Source: Lathyrus oleraceus (taxonomy: Eukaryota; Streptophyta; Magnoliopsida; Fabales; Fabaceae). From it: a stretch of 64,000 nucleotides of DNA. The notes beneath the pieces are model-generated. The model saw only the letters and a program-made list of their open reading frames with translations. It was not told the origin of the DNA and made no database searches. Positions 35,416-46,446 of this stretch are shown here, piece after piece. The position numbers and the translations under genes were made by a program. Location of the stretch: the NCBI RefSeq assembly GCF_024323335.1, contig NC_066584.1, forward strand, positions 242,013,994 through 242,077,993, given 5' to 3'. The first letter of the stretch is position 1, and each line of letters begins with the position of its first letter.

Positions 35416-37257
35416 ATGGCCATTTCATCATGTTCATCAGATTGGTCTCTACCTTGTTCTAAATGTTACACAAGAACAACATTCAACTTGCATGCATTCA
35501 TCATCCCCATGTTTCACTTCCCTTCTTTCAACTCAATTTCCACCTCAAATCCAAAACTCTTCCATGCAAATTTCTCAGCTTCTTCTCACACCCCCATTTT
35601 AGAAGAACCTTCTTCCAACACCCCCTTGATCCATCTTGATGTTAACTTTTCTGACCCTAACAAATATTCCAAGCCAGAGATTGATCAGAATTTGAATGAT
35701 TTTCTATGTGGGTTGTTTGAGGATCCAAAAAAAGATGAACTTGCTTTTGATTACTATCAAAGACTCAAAGAGCGACCAGAGTTTAGACCAAAGAAATCGA
35801 CTTTGAATCATGTGATAAGGTACTTGTTGAGATTCAAGAAATGGGAGTTTTTCTTGTCTGTTTCTGAAGATTTTAAGGTTTATCATGTTTTCCCTGATGT
35901 TGCTACTTGCTCTAGGTTGATTAGTTTTTGCGTTAAGAATAGAAAATTCAAGATTGCTGAGAGTTTTCTTGATGCTTTTAGCTCTAATGGTGAAATTGGT
36001 GTTTTGGCTTTTGGTTTTGCTTTTGAAAGTTATAATAAGCTTCATATGTTTAGGAGAACTATTTTGGTGTTTGAGAAAATGATATCCAATGGTGTTGTTA
36101 TGGATTCAAGATGCTATTTACATGTTATGGAAGCTTATTCGAGAATCGGTAACTGCGATCGAGTTGTCGAATTGTTTAATGAGTTCGAAAGTAAGAAACT
36201 AAGCGACTCGAATCAATATTTAGGTCAAATATATGGTGTTCTATGTGAGTCATTAGGGAAATCTAGAAGGGCTTTTGAAGCTTTAGAGTATTTTAGAGAT
36301 ATGACTAAGAAAGGGATTTCTGAGTACTCGATTTACTCTACATTGATATGTTCTTTCGCGAGTTTGCGTGAGGTTGAGGTTGTTGAGAAACTCGTAACCG
36401 AAGCTAAAAGTAAAACGACAATAAGGGATCCCGAGGTGTATTTAAAGGTTGTGTTAATGTATGTTGAAGAAGGTTTGTTGGAGAAGACATTAGAAGTTGT
36501 CGAGGCAATGAAGAACGCCGATGTCAAGGTCTCCGATTGCGTTTTATGTGCTATCATCAATGGTTTTAGCAAGAGAAGAGGCTTTTCATCTTCGGTTAAG
36601 GTTTACGAGGAACTGATTTTGAAAGGCTACGAGCCTGGTCAAGTCACGTACGCGTCGATAATAAACGCCTATTGTCGTCTCGGCCAATACATCAAAGCGG
36701 AGAATGTTTTCGCCGAGATGATGCAAAAGGGGTTCGATAAATGTGTCGTGGCATACTCAAGCATGATTGTGATGTATGGAAAAACGGGCAGGCTGAGAAA
36801 CGCGATGAAGTTGGTCGCGAAGATGAAAGAAAAAGGGTGTAAACCAAATGTATGGATTTACAATTCGTTAATAGACATGCACGGAAAAGAGAAGAATTTG
36901 AGGCAGATTGAGAAGCTTTGGAGTGAGATGAAGAGAAGAAAAGTTGCACCTGATAAGATTACTTACACAAGCATCATTGGTGCTTATTGTAAAGCAAATG
37001 AGTTTGATAAATGTGTTGAACTTTATAATGAGTATAGACTCAACAAGGGTGTGATTGATAAAGCTATGGCAGGTACAATGATTGGTGTGTACTCAAATGT
37101 TGGTATGGTTGATGAGTTGGTGAAGCTTTTACAAGATATGAAAATGGAAGGAACTGGTTTGGATCAGAGGCTGTATCAGTCTGCATGGAATGCTTTTACA
37201 GATGCTGGAATGCAATTGCAGACAAAATGGATGAAAGAGAGTTTTCATGTAACATAG
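35416..37257 (+). CDS. P-class pentatricopeptide repeat protein, probably chloroplast
   Basis: An uninterrupted 613-residue frame. The N terminus is rich in Ser, Thr and Phe with few acidic residues, as in plastid transit peptides. From about residue 165 there are roughly eleven 35-residue PPR units, clearest at VTYASIINAYCRLGQYIKAE, VAYSSMIVMYGKTGRLRNA, WIYNSLIDMHGKEKNL and ITYTSIIGAYCKANEFDKC. No E, DYW or SMR domain follows, so it is a P-class protein that binds organelle RNA rather than an editing factor. Size and arrangement resemble Arabidopsis At5g13770, an assignment from memory. An out-of-frame ATG lies 5 bp upstream. It is intron-free, as most PPR genes are, and is one of two host genes in the window. 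Confidence 0.93.
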   Translation: MAISSCSSDWSLPCSKCYTRTTFNLHAFIIPMFHFPSFNSISTSNPKLFHANFSASSHTPILEEPSSNTPLIHLDVNFSDPNKYSKPEIDQNLNDFLCGLFEDPKKDELAFDYYQRLKERPEFRPKKSTLNHVIRYLLRFKKWEFFLSVSEDFKVYHVFPDVATCSRLISFCVKNRKFKIAESFLDAFSSNGEIGVLAFGFAFESYNKLHMFRRTILVFEKMISNGVVMDSRCYLHVMEAYSRIGNCDRVVELFNEFESKKLSDSNQYLGQIYGVLCESLGKSRRAFEALEYFRDMTKKGISEYSIYSTLICSFASLREVEVVEKLVTEAKSKTTIRDPEVYLKVVLMYVEEGLLEKTLEVVEAMKNADVKVSDCVLCAIINGFSKRRGFSSSVKVYEELILKGYEPGQVTYASIINAYCRLGQYIKAENVFAEMMQKGFDKCVVAYSSMIVMYGKTGRLRNAMKLVAKMKEKGCKPNVWIYNSLIDMHGKEKNLRQIEKLWSEMKRRKVAPDKITYTSIIGAYCKANEFDKCVELYNEYRLNKGVIDKAMAGTMIGVYSNVGMVDELVKLLQDMKMEGTGLDQRLYQSAWNAFTDAGMQLQTKWMKESFHVT

Positions 37258-38405
37258 TGTAGTTTTTCAATGTGGCAAAATCTTATGCTGAGATGATTTG
37301 AATCATTGAAATTGTTCGAGCGTATCAATCTGGTCATTCACGTTTCGATAACGTGGAAAACTAGGTTGATACATTCGGGCGATTTCAAGGATTAATTTGA
37401 GTTTTTATTCTATGCGAGTAATTTGATACTTGTTTATGTGATCAAATAGAAGGAAAAAAGAGATATATGTGTAGATGATTGTGTGAGAACTAATTAGATA
37501 TTTTAAAATGAGAGGGTGTCACACAATCAACTCAAGAACACTAATGATTTTTTTTATAAATAAAAACAATAAAACGTTGTTTGGACACATTTAACATGTT
37601 TAAAAAGCTTCTGTTAAATATTTTAAAAACCGACTTAGTCATTCTTGTGATAGGGTTGAGGGGTCGGCGGTTGAATCAGAAAGTCATTGGTTGAATGGTA
37701 AGATTCGATCACATACTTTGATTTCAATAACAAGATTGTATTATTGTAAATATATGAAGTCGTGTTGAATCAGATGATCTAATTTCTAAAAAGTTAGGAT
37801 ACTTAAAAAATATCAAAATTATTGTATATTAAATTGATTCTTAATCTCTATTAAATTTATTTTTTTGTTTTTTTAGTGAATTGAAATAAAGTTTTTGTTG
37901 TTGATATTTCTATTTTTAGTACTTTTAAATGTTTATTTCTAAAAAATTTATTCTATTTAAAATTTTGTTGTCTTTTTTTAATAAAAAATATCATTAAAAA
38001 AGTGTCATTTAAAATTTTAAGAAAAAAAAAGAGTATTAACCTTTTTGATTTGCAAAAATTTCAGATTCACCCTATTCTTTTTCTTCTGATTTTGGCCGAT
38101 TTACAACAACTCATATCCTTTTAATTATATAAGTGAATTAATATCCCGTCCGAATCAACTATTCCTCTTATTCCTAATTCAACTGGTTCAACCGATCAAC
38201 TTAATTTTAAAACAGACTACCTTTAACCCTTCAAACCATTTTTAAGAAACTCCTAACATTGAAGAATATAAAATGAAAGAATCACACTAATTTACAAACG
38301 AAATAAAATAACTGTTTTTTTCTTTTTTCAATTTCAAATGAACCAACATAAATACCACATATGTATTACAACATAACAAATCCTCACAAAATAAAAACCT
38401 AAACA
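37258..38405. other. Intergenic between convergent PPR and ANTH genes
   Basis: The two genes point towards each other, so this holds both 3' ends. Candidate poly(A) signals (AATAAA) for the PPR gene lie near 37557 and 37569. A segment from about 37640 (gggttgaggggtcggcggttgaatc) to 38200 (attcaactggttcaaccgatcaac) looks like a repeat-derived insertion by composition, but I found no clear ends. Confidence 0.45.
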
Positions 38406-39542
38406 CTAGAAACTAATTAGATCCGGTAGCTCATATTGTTGAACATGATTATAAGGAACAATACTCAAAGTTTCATCCACAAAAGGATTATTAGCCTCAA
38501 CAATGCTTAATGCACCATTAGAATCATGTTCTTTTTCAACATCAACAATAACATCATCAAGAAAAACCTCCCAATGATCCGTAACCACAGTCATTAAACC
38601 ATTAATCTCCACTTTCTTTGAATTATCATCTCTAATCACAATAGCTTTCTCTTCACCATCATTCATTATTTTCTTTAACTCTTCAATTTCCTCTTCATCA
38701 ATTTCCACAATTTTGGGACACACACAATTGTTAAGAACACCAATCTCTTTACAAAACTCAAAATGCAAACTTAGTTTTTCACCTTGTGATTTTGTTTTTC
38801 TTGCAATATCAAAGCCAATACTTGCTTCTTCTTTTCCACCAATTTCACAAACCCTTAACAACACACGATTTATCTCTTTGCTAAATTTACCATAAACCTC
38901 CACAATCTCATCTATCACACAATCCATTGCTTCAAGAATTAGAACAACATTCATGTTCACATCACTCCTAGGTTTAACTTGCATCAACATGTCAATCAAT
39001 TTTTGCAACTCCTCCAAATTTTTTAACTCTTCTAGCAATGTTGATTCTTCGCATTCCTTCCCTTTTTTGTTTTGTAATTTCTTCGCCTGGATTCTTGAAT
39101 TTACTGACCGGTGATCCAAATACGCGAAATATGAACGAATGAAAGTGTTAAAAACCCAACCTTTTTCGGGACTTAAATATCCGTCGTTAAATTGTGAAAA
39201 ATCAAATGGTAACCTTCCCATTTTTTGAATCATCGGTAAATCAAAACAAAAAACACCATGGATTAACATTAAACCCTTGAGTGCTACAACCCAATTACTT
39301 GTCCTTTGCATTCTCGTTGAAAGTATACATAAAAGCGGTTTAATATATATAGGTGATGTTCTTAGCCATTGAAAAACTTTTTGAACATTCTTATAATCCA
39401 TACATTGTTCATCATGGCTTGTTGCTTTTATAACAACGGTTTCAAGATCAGGGTTTCTACCTGCTCCATACGGCGAAAGTTTTGCCCCCCAAATGCTGCA
39501 TCTATCCTTTAAAACTCCGGAAGCTCTTTTCCATACCCTCAT
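38406..39542 (-). CDS. ANTH-domain clathrin assembly protein (AP180/PICALM family)
   Basis: A single-exon 378-residue protein. Residues 1-150 form the ANTH domain: VVIKATSHDEQCMDYKNVQKVF, YIKPLLCILSTRMQRTSNWVVALKGLMLIHGVF, and the segment ending RSYFAYLDHRS. This domain binds phosphoinositides at the plasma membrane and trans-Golgi. The middle is helical. The C terminus carries an NPF motif (residues 352-354), typical of EH-domain binding, and ends PDLISF, a possible short clathrin/adaptor motif. Length and lack of introns fit the short Arabidopsis group that includes At1g25240 and At1g68110. Its role would be recruiting clathrin during endocytic vesicle formation. The start ATG (39542) has an upstream TATA box at a suitable distance. 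Confidence 0.93.
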   Translation of the reverse strand: MRVWKRASGVLKDRCSIWGAKLSPYGAGRNPDLETVVIKATSHDEQCMDYKNVQKVFQWLRTSPIYIKPLLCILSTRMQRTSNWVVALKGLMLIHGVFCFDLPMIQKMGRLPFDFSQFNDGYLSPEKGWVFNTFIRSYFAYLDHRSVNSRIQAKKLQNKKGKECEESTLLEELKNLEELQKLIDMLMQVKPRSDVNMNVVLILEAMDCVIDEIVEVYGKFSKEINRVLLRVCEIGGKEEASIGFDIARKTKSQGEKLSLHFEFCKEIGVLNNCVCPKIVEIDEEEIEELKKIMNDGEEKAIVIRDDNSKKVEINGLMTVVTDHWEVFLDDVIVDVEKEHDSNGALSIVEANNPFVDETLSIVPYNHVQQYELPDLISF

Positions 39543-39637
39543 TTTCTTGAGAGTATTAAAATTTGAAGTTTGGAAGGTATGGAAAAGATCTCTCTATTGA
39601 AATGTGTGTCAATTATGTTGATTAGAATTATGTTACA

Positions 39638-39645
39638 AATATATA
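39638..39645 (-). promoter_or_regulatory. Candidate TATA box of the ANTH gene
   Basis: Minus-strand TATATATT about 96 bases before the ATG. A start about 30 bases downstream would give a 5' UTR of some 65 bases. Confidence 0.45.
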
Positions 39646-39987
39646 AGACATTATAACAAAAATCATGTATTCTTGTATGTCTAATCGTAATGAGTTGTAA
39701 TAACAATAAGGACGAGTCAACGGAAAAAACAGTTGTAGTTATCTATTTTGATATTAATGTTATTGAATTTTGATATTTAAAAAATTCTTAATGCTGTTAT
39801 GATGCATGATGATGATGATAATGCACTTTATTTTATAAAATTTACTATTTAAAATAATATGTTTGAAGTTGAATATTCTAAAGGCATAAATTAGTTACAA
39901 ATGTTATTTGAAATTGTGATTATGTCATAGCTATAAGTAGTAAGTAATGACACATGTTATTTGGTATATTTTTAAGAGAAATGATCT

Positions 39988-40157
39988 AGTGACACCCACA
40001 ATTGACATTACACCGTATTTTTATACTATACAATCTACTATTTTATTTTATTTATTATTTTTATGAAAATTAAAATTAATGCTGCAGTTAAATTGAAGCT
40101 GAAGAAGTACGGTGTAACCATACGGTGTAACTATTTTGGTGTAAGCATAGCACACCT
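39988..40157. repeat. Possible MITE-like element
   Basis: A 170-bp AT-rich stretch bounded by imperfect inverted sequences: agtgacacc...attacaccgta on the left and tacggtgta (two copies)...gtgtaagcatagcacacct on the right. Terminal match is partial and no target duplication is clear, so this is a weak call. The rest of 39646-40687 is AT-rich with nothing recognised. Confidence 0.3.
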
Positions 40158-40687
40158 CTATTTTTAAATTTTCTCCTTCACTTCTTCTAGATTCTCATCA
40201 TCCTCTTCCCTTATTTATGCAACCTCCTTTTCTCCTCCTACACCCCTGCCTTCTCCCATCATCCAAGAACTAGTTGAGGATTGCTCTTCACTTTTTTTCA
40301 AGCAATGCAAACAAGCAAAAAAAAAATCAAATTCTACAAAAAAAAATTACATTGCAATGACACACGTATTTTAAGAGGACTTTTAGGATTATAATGCGGT
40401 TATAGTTAAGGTAAGATATTTTTGGTGAGTAGACTAACACTTGGAGTCAAGTAGATTATTTACAATATTCACTATTATCTATCAAAATCTTTGAACCCAA
40501 CAACTAGAGAGATTGGAGAACTGATCGTATTATATTTTGCTCTCTTTTTGATGACTTTTATTTATTTGTTTGTTTATTTTTTAAAACTCCTCAATAATCA
40601 TTACATTTTATTGGTCTATATTATTCAAATTAGGGTTGTTTATGGTTCATGAATTGTATTGAATCAAACCATATTTATAGTTCAATT

Positions 40688-41220
40688 TGTTGAATTGTAA
40701 TTTCTTGTGTCGAAGTATATAGTGCTCGACAAAAATAAGGATGTGTCGGAATATGTAGTGCGCGTCGAGTTGTATTAGTTGTCGAAGTGTCGAAACAAAT
40801 TGCTTAACACATGATTTTGACTTAGACCAAAATAAGTATTTTTTACCTTTGTAATTTTTTTTCCTTTAGCTTAGGGAGCAAGCTAGCTCAATTATAAATA
40901 GAGGGAGTAACCCTTATTTTCATAACAATTTTGTAATCACTTGCAGTTGCAAAACTTACGAGATTTTTCACAGGCTGTGGACAGAGAGAGACTCTGCAAA
41001 AATCATTTTCTTCCCTAATTTTCGTCAAACCCTAATCTTTTTTCTTATTCAATTTTCTTTTCTTATTTTCATCATCATTATGCAGGGATACAATCTTGCA
41101 ATCAAGCTTGGTTGATTCACTCGAGTGAAGAGTGAAGAACAAGTTGGAATTTGATCGGTTGATTGAGTCTTGTTCATCAAGATTGACTCGGAATTAAACA
41201 AAGTTTTGGGTTTAATTCCA
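40688..41220 (+). repeat. 5' LTR of the copia element
   Basis: It begins TGTTGAATTGTAATTTCTTG and ends near TTTAATTCCA before the primer binding site. A good TATA box, TATAAATA, lies at 40893-40900. Length about 533 bp, typical of copia; the 3' end is placed by the TG...CA rule. Confidence 0.75.
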
Positions 41221-41225
41221 AAATC

Positions 41226-41238
41226 TAGTATCTAGAGC
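41226..41238 (+). other. Degenerate copia primer binding site
   Basis: tagtatctagagc resembles the common copia initiator-methionine site TGGTATCAGAGC with three changes. Its position a few bases after the LTR supports it. Confidence 0.55.
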
Positions 41239-41273
41239 ACCGTCTGAGCGATTCGTAGGAAGCAAATCACGAT

Positions 41274-44200
41274 GGTAATGAATCATCTGAACATGCATTT
41301 TTCGGCGAGATCTCCCAATTTTGAAGAATCAAAGTTACGAGAATTGGTGCAAGCAAATAAAGGTTGTCTTTTTCTATCAAGATGTTTGGGATCTTGTGAA
41401 GGAGGGAGTGACACCGCTTGCAACAAACGGGACGGATAAAGAAAAAGATGCACAAAAAGAATTGAAGAAGAAAGACTATAAAACTCTCTTTATAATCCAT
41501 CAATGTGTTGATTTTGATAATTTTGAAAAGGTTAGTGATGTTGAATCAACAAAAGAAGCATGGGAAATTCTGGAAAAATCATTTGGAGGCGGAGAGAAGG
41601 TGATAGAGGTGTGGTTACAAACTCACAAAAGAACATATGATCTGCTTCAGATGGAAGACAATGAAAGTATAACTGATTTTTTCACTAGGGTTACAAAACT
41701 GGTGAATCAAATCAAGGTATATGGAGAAGTATGGACATCAAGATCAGTTGTTTCAAAGATCTCGAGGTCATTGGCTCCAAGTTTTGATCATGTGGTAGTA
41801 GCCATAGAAGAGTCAAAAGATTTGTCAACATTGACAAAGGAAGAGCTTCAAGGAACGCTTGAATCTCATGAACAAAGAATGGCTGAAAGAGCAGCAGGCA
41901 AGTCGAAGAGTGATGTGGCTTTGCAGGCGTAATCAACAAGAAAAAAGAAAGGCAAAGGGAAGTGGCTCGATAACAAAGGTAGAAGAGGCTATAACAATTC
42001 GACTGGTCGAAATTGGCAAGAAAGAGGCTGGTCGAATAAGAGAAGGCTCTCATACCAAAATAACCAAAGAGGTGGTGCAGGTAGAGAAAGAGGTGATGGC
42101 CAAAAACCTGACAAAAGTCACATTTAGTGTTTCAATTGTTAGAAGTATGGTCACTACTCAAGTGATTGTCTTGAAAAACATAAGAATCAAGAAACTGATG
42201 TAAAGTTTGCAAAGCATGAAGAAAAAGATATGTTGTTGATGGTCACAACAAGAGATGAAGAAAAATTACAGGACCAATGGTACTTGGACTCGGGATGCTC
42301 ATCATATGTGACTGGTAGGAAAGATTGATTTGTCAACATGAAACCCTCAATGAAGAACATGGTAAATTTTACAAATGACAATACTCTAGCAACTAAAGGT
42401 ATTGTTGATGTTTTGATTATGAGGAAAGATGACAAAAGGTCAGTAATTTCCAATGTGTACATACCAGGCATGAAAAGTAATTTTCTTAGCATTGTGCAGT
42501 TGGTCGAAAAGAACTATAAAGTGTCGATCGAAGACAAGATGATGAAAGTCCTCAACTCAGGGGGAAGGTTAATCTTGAAGGCACCTATGTCTCAGAATAG
42601 AACCTTCAAGATTGAACTCAATGTGATGGAGCACAAGTGCCTTGCAACTGCAGCTAGAAGGGATGAATGAATATGGCACTATAGACTTCGTCATCTCAAT
42701 TTCAAAGACATCAAAGATCTGAAAAGAAGAAATATGGTTGCAGGGTTACCAAAAATCGATATTCCAAATGAAGTGTGTGAAGAATGTTTGCATGTGAAAC
42801 AACACAAGAACAACTTCCACATGAATGCAGGAAGCAAGTTGAAGGCAATCCTTGAAGTCATATACTCTGATGTGTGTGGTCCTATCCACGTGGATTTGTT
42901 TGGAGGTAACAAATACTTTGTCACATTTATAGATGATTTCAGTAAAAAACTATGGATGTATCTGATCAAGAAGAAAAGTGAAGTGATCGAGGTATTTTCC
43001 ATGTTTAAATCTATGGTCGAAAGACAAAGTGGTAGAAATGACTGATAATGGTGAAAAGTATGTGTCAAAAGACTTCGACAAGTTATGTGAGAAAGAAGGG
43101 ATTGTGCATGAGGTGGTGTCACCCTACACTCCACATTAGAAAGGAAGAATATAACCATCATGAACATGGTGAGAAGTATGTTGAAAGGCAAGCATTTATC
43201 CAAATAATAATAGGGAGAAGCAGTGTCGACAACTACATATATTTTGAACAAATGTCCGACGAAGAAGCTATAAGGAGTTACGCCAGAAGAATGTTGGACC
43301 CAGTGAGATGATCCTAATAGGATATCATTCGACTGGAGGTTACTAGTTGTTCGACCCAGTGAACAAGCAAGTAGTGATCAGTAGGGACATGATCATAAAT
43401 GAGCTTAATGAATGAGATTAGATTGAAAATGTCAAGAAAGATTCAGTGAGAATATTATATGAAGAACCAGCAAATGAAGTTGAAAGATAAGTTCGACAAG
43501 AAGAAGTCAGAGGTCAAGCAAGCACAAGCATACCTCAAAGAACAAGACATATGCCTGCAAGGATGAAAGAATGTGGTCGATGATGAAGGTGAGTTGGTAC
43601 ACTATGATTTCTATGAAGATGTTGAACCAGTCAATGCAGCTAAGGCATTGAAGGATTCGAAGTGGGTTAAAGCAATGAATGTGGAACTGAAGTCCATCGA
43701 AGACAACAACACCTGGTCACCTGTCAAATTGCCTCAAGGCAAGAAGGAAATCGACGTGAAGTGGGTATAAAAGGTGAAGTTGAATCCAAAAGATGAAGTA
43801 AATCGACACAAGGAAAAACTTGTGGCGAAAGGATTTCTTCAGAAGGAAGGAATCAACTTCGATGAAGTTTTTGCACATCTTGCTAGGATCGAAACAATCA
43901 AGTTTGTTGTTGGTCTAGAAAACATGAACAACTAGCACATATGTCAGATGGATGTGAAATTTTCATTCCTGAATGGCCTCTTAGATGAATAAGTGTATGT
44001 TGCACAACTAGTTGGATCTGTGAAACATGGCGAAGAAAGTAAGGTATACAGGCGACATAAAGCCCTGTATGGACTTAAGAAAGCTTCAAGAGCTTAGAAC
44101 AAGAAGATCGATAGATTTATAAGGGAAAAGGAATTTATGAAATGCACAACTAAGCATGGAGTATACATAAGAAGAAGCAATAGTGAATTGCTTATACTTT

Positions 44201-45130
44201 GTCTCTATGTCGATGACCTGTTAATAACAAGAAGTTGTAAGAAGGAGATCGAAGATTTCAAATATGGCCTAAGTGAGGAGTTTGAAATGTCAGACTTGAG
44301 AAATATCTCATATTTCATTGGCATTAAAATATAGAGTAGTGGTAGAGATTTGATGATTCACCAAAGAAGATATACAGGCGAAATACTCAAGAGATTTGAG
44401 ATGCAAGATTGTAACCCAACTTCGACTTCAGTTGAGCCCAAATTGCAATTGTCGAAAGACACAGATGAAGATGATGTCGATCCAACGTAGTACAAAAGAC
44501 TCATTGGATCACTTCGATACCTTTGTCACACAAGGCCTGATCTAGCATATAGTGTAGGTATGGTGAGTAGATTCATGCAGAAGCCAAAGCTATCACACCT
44601 AGCAGCGACGAAGAGGATACTAAGGTATCTGAAAGGAACTCTTGACTATGACAACTTGTTTCCTACAAATGATGAAGGAAAAGAATGTAAGTTAGTGAGA
44701 TACACCGACTCAAGATGGTGTAGTGATGCTGAGGATAGAAAATCCAGAGATGCCTACATGTTTATGCTAGGTGGTGCACCAATTGCTTGGAGTTCAAGAA
44801 AGGAACCAATAGTAGTATTGTCGTTGTGTGAAGCAGAGCACATAACTGCTTCTCTGTGTGCATGTCAAGCAACATGGATGGTGAATCTGGTTGAAGAGAT
44901 TACAAGGAGGAATCATGGAGAAATTACCATGAAGATCGACAATATGTTCACTATCAATATAGTGAAGAATCCGATAACACATGGATGAAGCAAGCACATC
45001 GAAATTAGGTTATATTATCTTCGAGAGTAGGTAGTAGAAGCGAAGTTGAACTTGGAACACTGCAAAACTGAGAATCAGATTGCATATATCATGACGAAAG
45101 GAGTGCATGTTGAAATGTTTAATAAGTCAA
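41274..45130 (+). pseudogene. Copia gag-pol pseudogene
   Basis: The original frame starts near 41274 and is shifted almost at once. Gag follows (WEILEKSFGGGEKV, near 41570), then a broken zinc knuckle (YGHYSSDC, 42150), protease (WYLDSGCSS, 42280), GAG-pre-integrase (WHYRLRHLNF-like, 42675) and integrase (SDVCGPIHV, 42870; FVTFIDDFSKKLW, 42920). RT begins at 43650 (WVKAMNVELKSIEDNNTW) with the catalytic LYVDDLLI at 44205. RNase H has YTDSRWCSDAEDRKS and ends near 45120. At least ten stops or frameshifts are present, and the second half of the integrase is shortened. No function remains. Confidence 0.9.
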
Positions 45131-45181
45131 GATCTGTGTTGAATTGTAATTCCTTGTGTTGAAACAGGTAGTGGTCGAAAC

Positions 45182-45590
45182 ATGTTGAGAGAATATGATG
45201 AAATAGAGAAAAGAAAAATGCACAAGTTGAGAAGAGAAATTCAGAAAATTTGTAGAAAGATTGAATGGGTTCGCCTGTATGTTGATAAAGGGAACATTAA
45301 TTATTTTTTAGCATTTAGAAAACACATGAATTCTCTTCTTTCTAAAGATGATATTTTTTTGGAAAAAAATAGCAAAAACACACTGGTATAAAGATGGCGA
45401 CCTGAATACTCAATTTTATCAAGCCATAATAACATCTAGAAAGAAAGTAAATACTATATCATTGTTAACATATTCAAATGGGGAAGTGTGTACAACAAAT
45501 AATGGTATGTGCATGATTGCGCGAGATTACTTTGCATAGTTATTTCAGAAAGCTTCGAGGTTGAGAGAGAAGGTTATTCATGCCTTTGAG
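45182..45590 (+). pseudogene. LINE ORF2 fragment, plus strand
   Basis: Two overlapping frames carry the segment before the reverse transcriptase of a plant L1-type element: RKHMNSLLSKDDIFLEKNSK, then KTHWYKDGDLNTQFYQAIITSRKKVN and NGMCMIARDYFA, with a frameshift near 45365. It abuts the broken 3' LTR of the copia element, so one event may have replaced the rest of that LTR. Confidence 0.75.
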
Positions 45591-46060
45591 GATTACCATC
45601 TCCGAAGAAGATAATGATATTTGGATCGCCAGGTAATATCTCATATCCTCATAAGTTCTTTATTCCTTGTCAGTTGGGACATATTGAGTTCCTAAATGTT
45701 TTATTCTTTGTGAGTTGAGACAAATAGATTAATTAGTGAATTCATAAGAAATTAATTCTTACTCAGTTCGATTGACCTTTATTAATTAGTAAAAGAAGGA
45801 ACATTTTGGTAACATTGATAATTGGTCAATTGCTCACTAGAAGATAAAAACATCTTTTAAGATATTTTCTTATCTCTCTCTCTTTCCTTTTCCAACCTAT
45901 CATTTATAGTAAGAGAAGGGAAGAAAAATAGAAGGAGACAAAAAAGAAGGAACTTAAGGAAGAATAAGTAAAGCTCATGGAAGGATCATGATCATCACCA
46001 ACTTCATCTCAATTTATTCATCATTTTCTTCCAAAGGTGGGTTCCTAGATAGTCATAGCT

Positions 46061-46062
<2 letters not shown>

Positions 46063-46097
<35 letters not shown>
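46063..46097 (+). repeat. 35-base guanine homopolymer
   Basis: Thirty-five consecutive G residues, preceded by gtcatagcttt and followed by ttcatgaaaatg. Such runs are rare in plant genomes and could form G-quadruplexes; the length is prone to sequencing error. Confidence 0.9.
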
Positions 46098-46099
<2 letters not shown>

Positions 46100-46395
46100 C
46101 ATGAAAATGGGAATTAGGGTTTTTGTGTGAATCTTACTACATACATGAAATTGGTGTTGATTCTTAAGTTTGTTGTGTGATACATGTCATTATTGATAAA
46201 CCCTAATGTTTAATGTTGCATGTGTATGATATATGTCATGTTATAATGTGTGATCATTATCTTCTTCCCTATTTCGTTTTCCTGCTATTGTTGTTCTGCA
46301 TTTCCTGCTAAGTGAGAGAATGACTCGCTAAGCGAGAATTTATGCATTTCCATAAGTGATGTTCTGTCAACCTCGCTAAGCAAAGGAAATTTCAC

Positions 46396-46443
<48 letters not shown>
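46396..46443 (+). repeat. (GT)n(GA)n microsatellite
   Basis: A GT dinucleotide run of about 13 bases passes directly into a GA run of about 35 bases. Confidence 0.95.

Positions 46444-46446
<3 letters not shown>

Larger units (their letters stand above)
40688..45181 (+). mobile_element. Decayed Ty1/copia retrotransposon with truncated 3' LTR
   Basis: A plus-strand copia element with a 5' LTR (40688-41220), a degenerate methionine-tRNA-type primer binding site, gag, protease, integrase, RT and RNase H in the Ty1/copia order (integrase before RT). The 3' LTR starts with the same tgttgaattgtaat at 45137 but breaks off after about 45 bases, at the boundary with a LINE fragment. Stops are scattered, many as TGG to TAG or CAG to TAG changes. 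Confidence 0.9.

Noticed and set aside
35348..35602. 84-codon frame overlapping the PPR start
   Set aside because: Out-of-frame shadow of the PPR coding sequence; its ATG at 35411 is only a possible upstream start.
37640..38200. Transposon between the PPR and ANTH genes
   Set aside because: Composition suggests a repeat, but no terminal repeats or target duplication could be defined.
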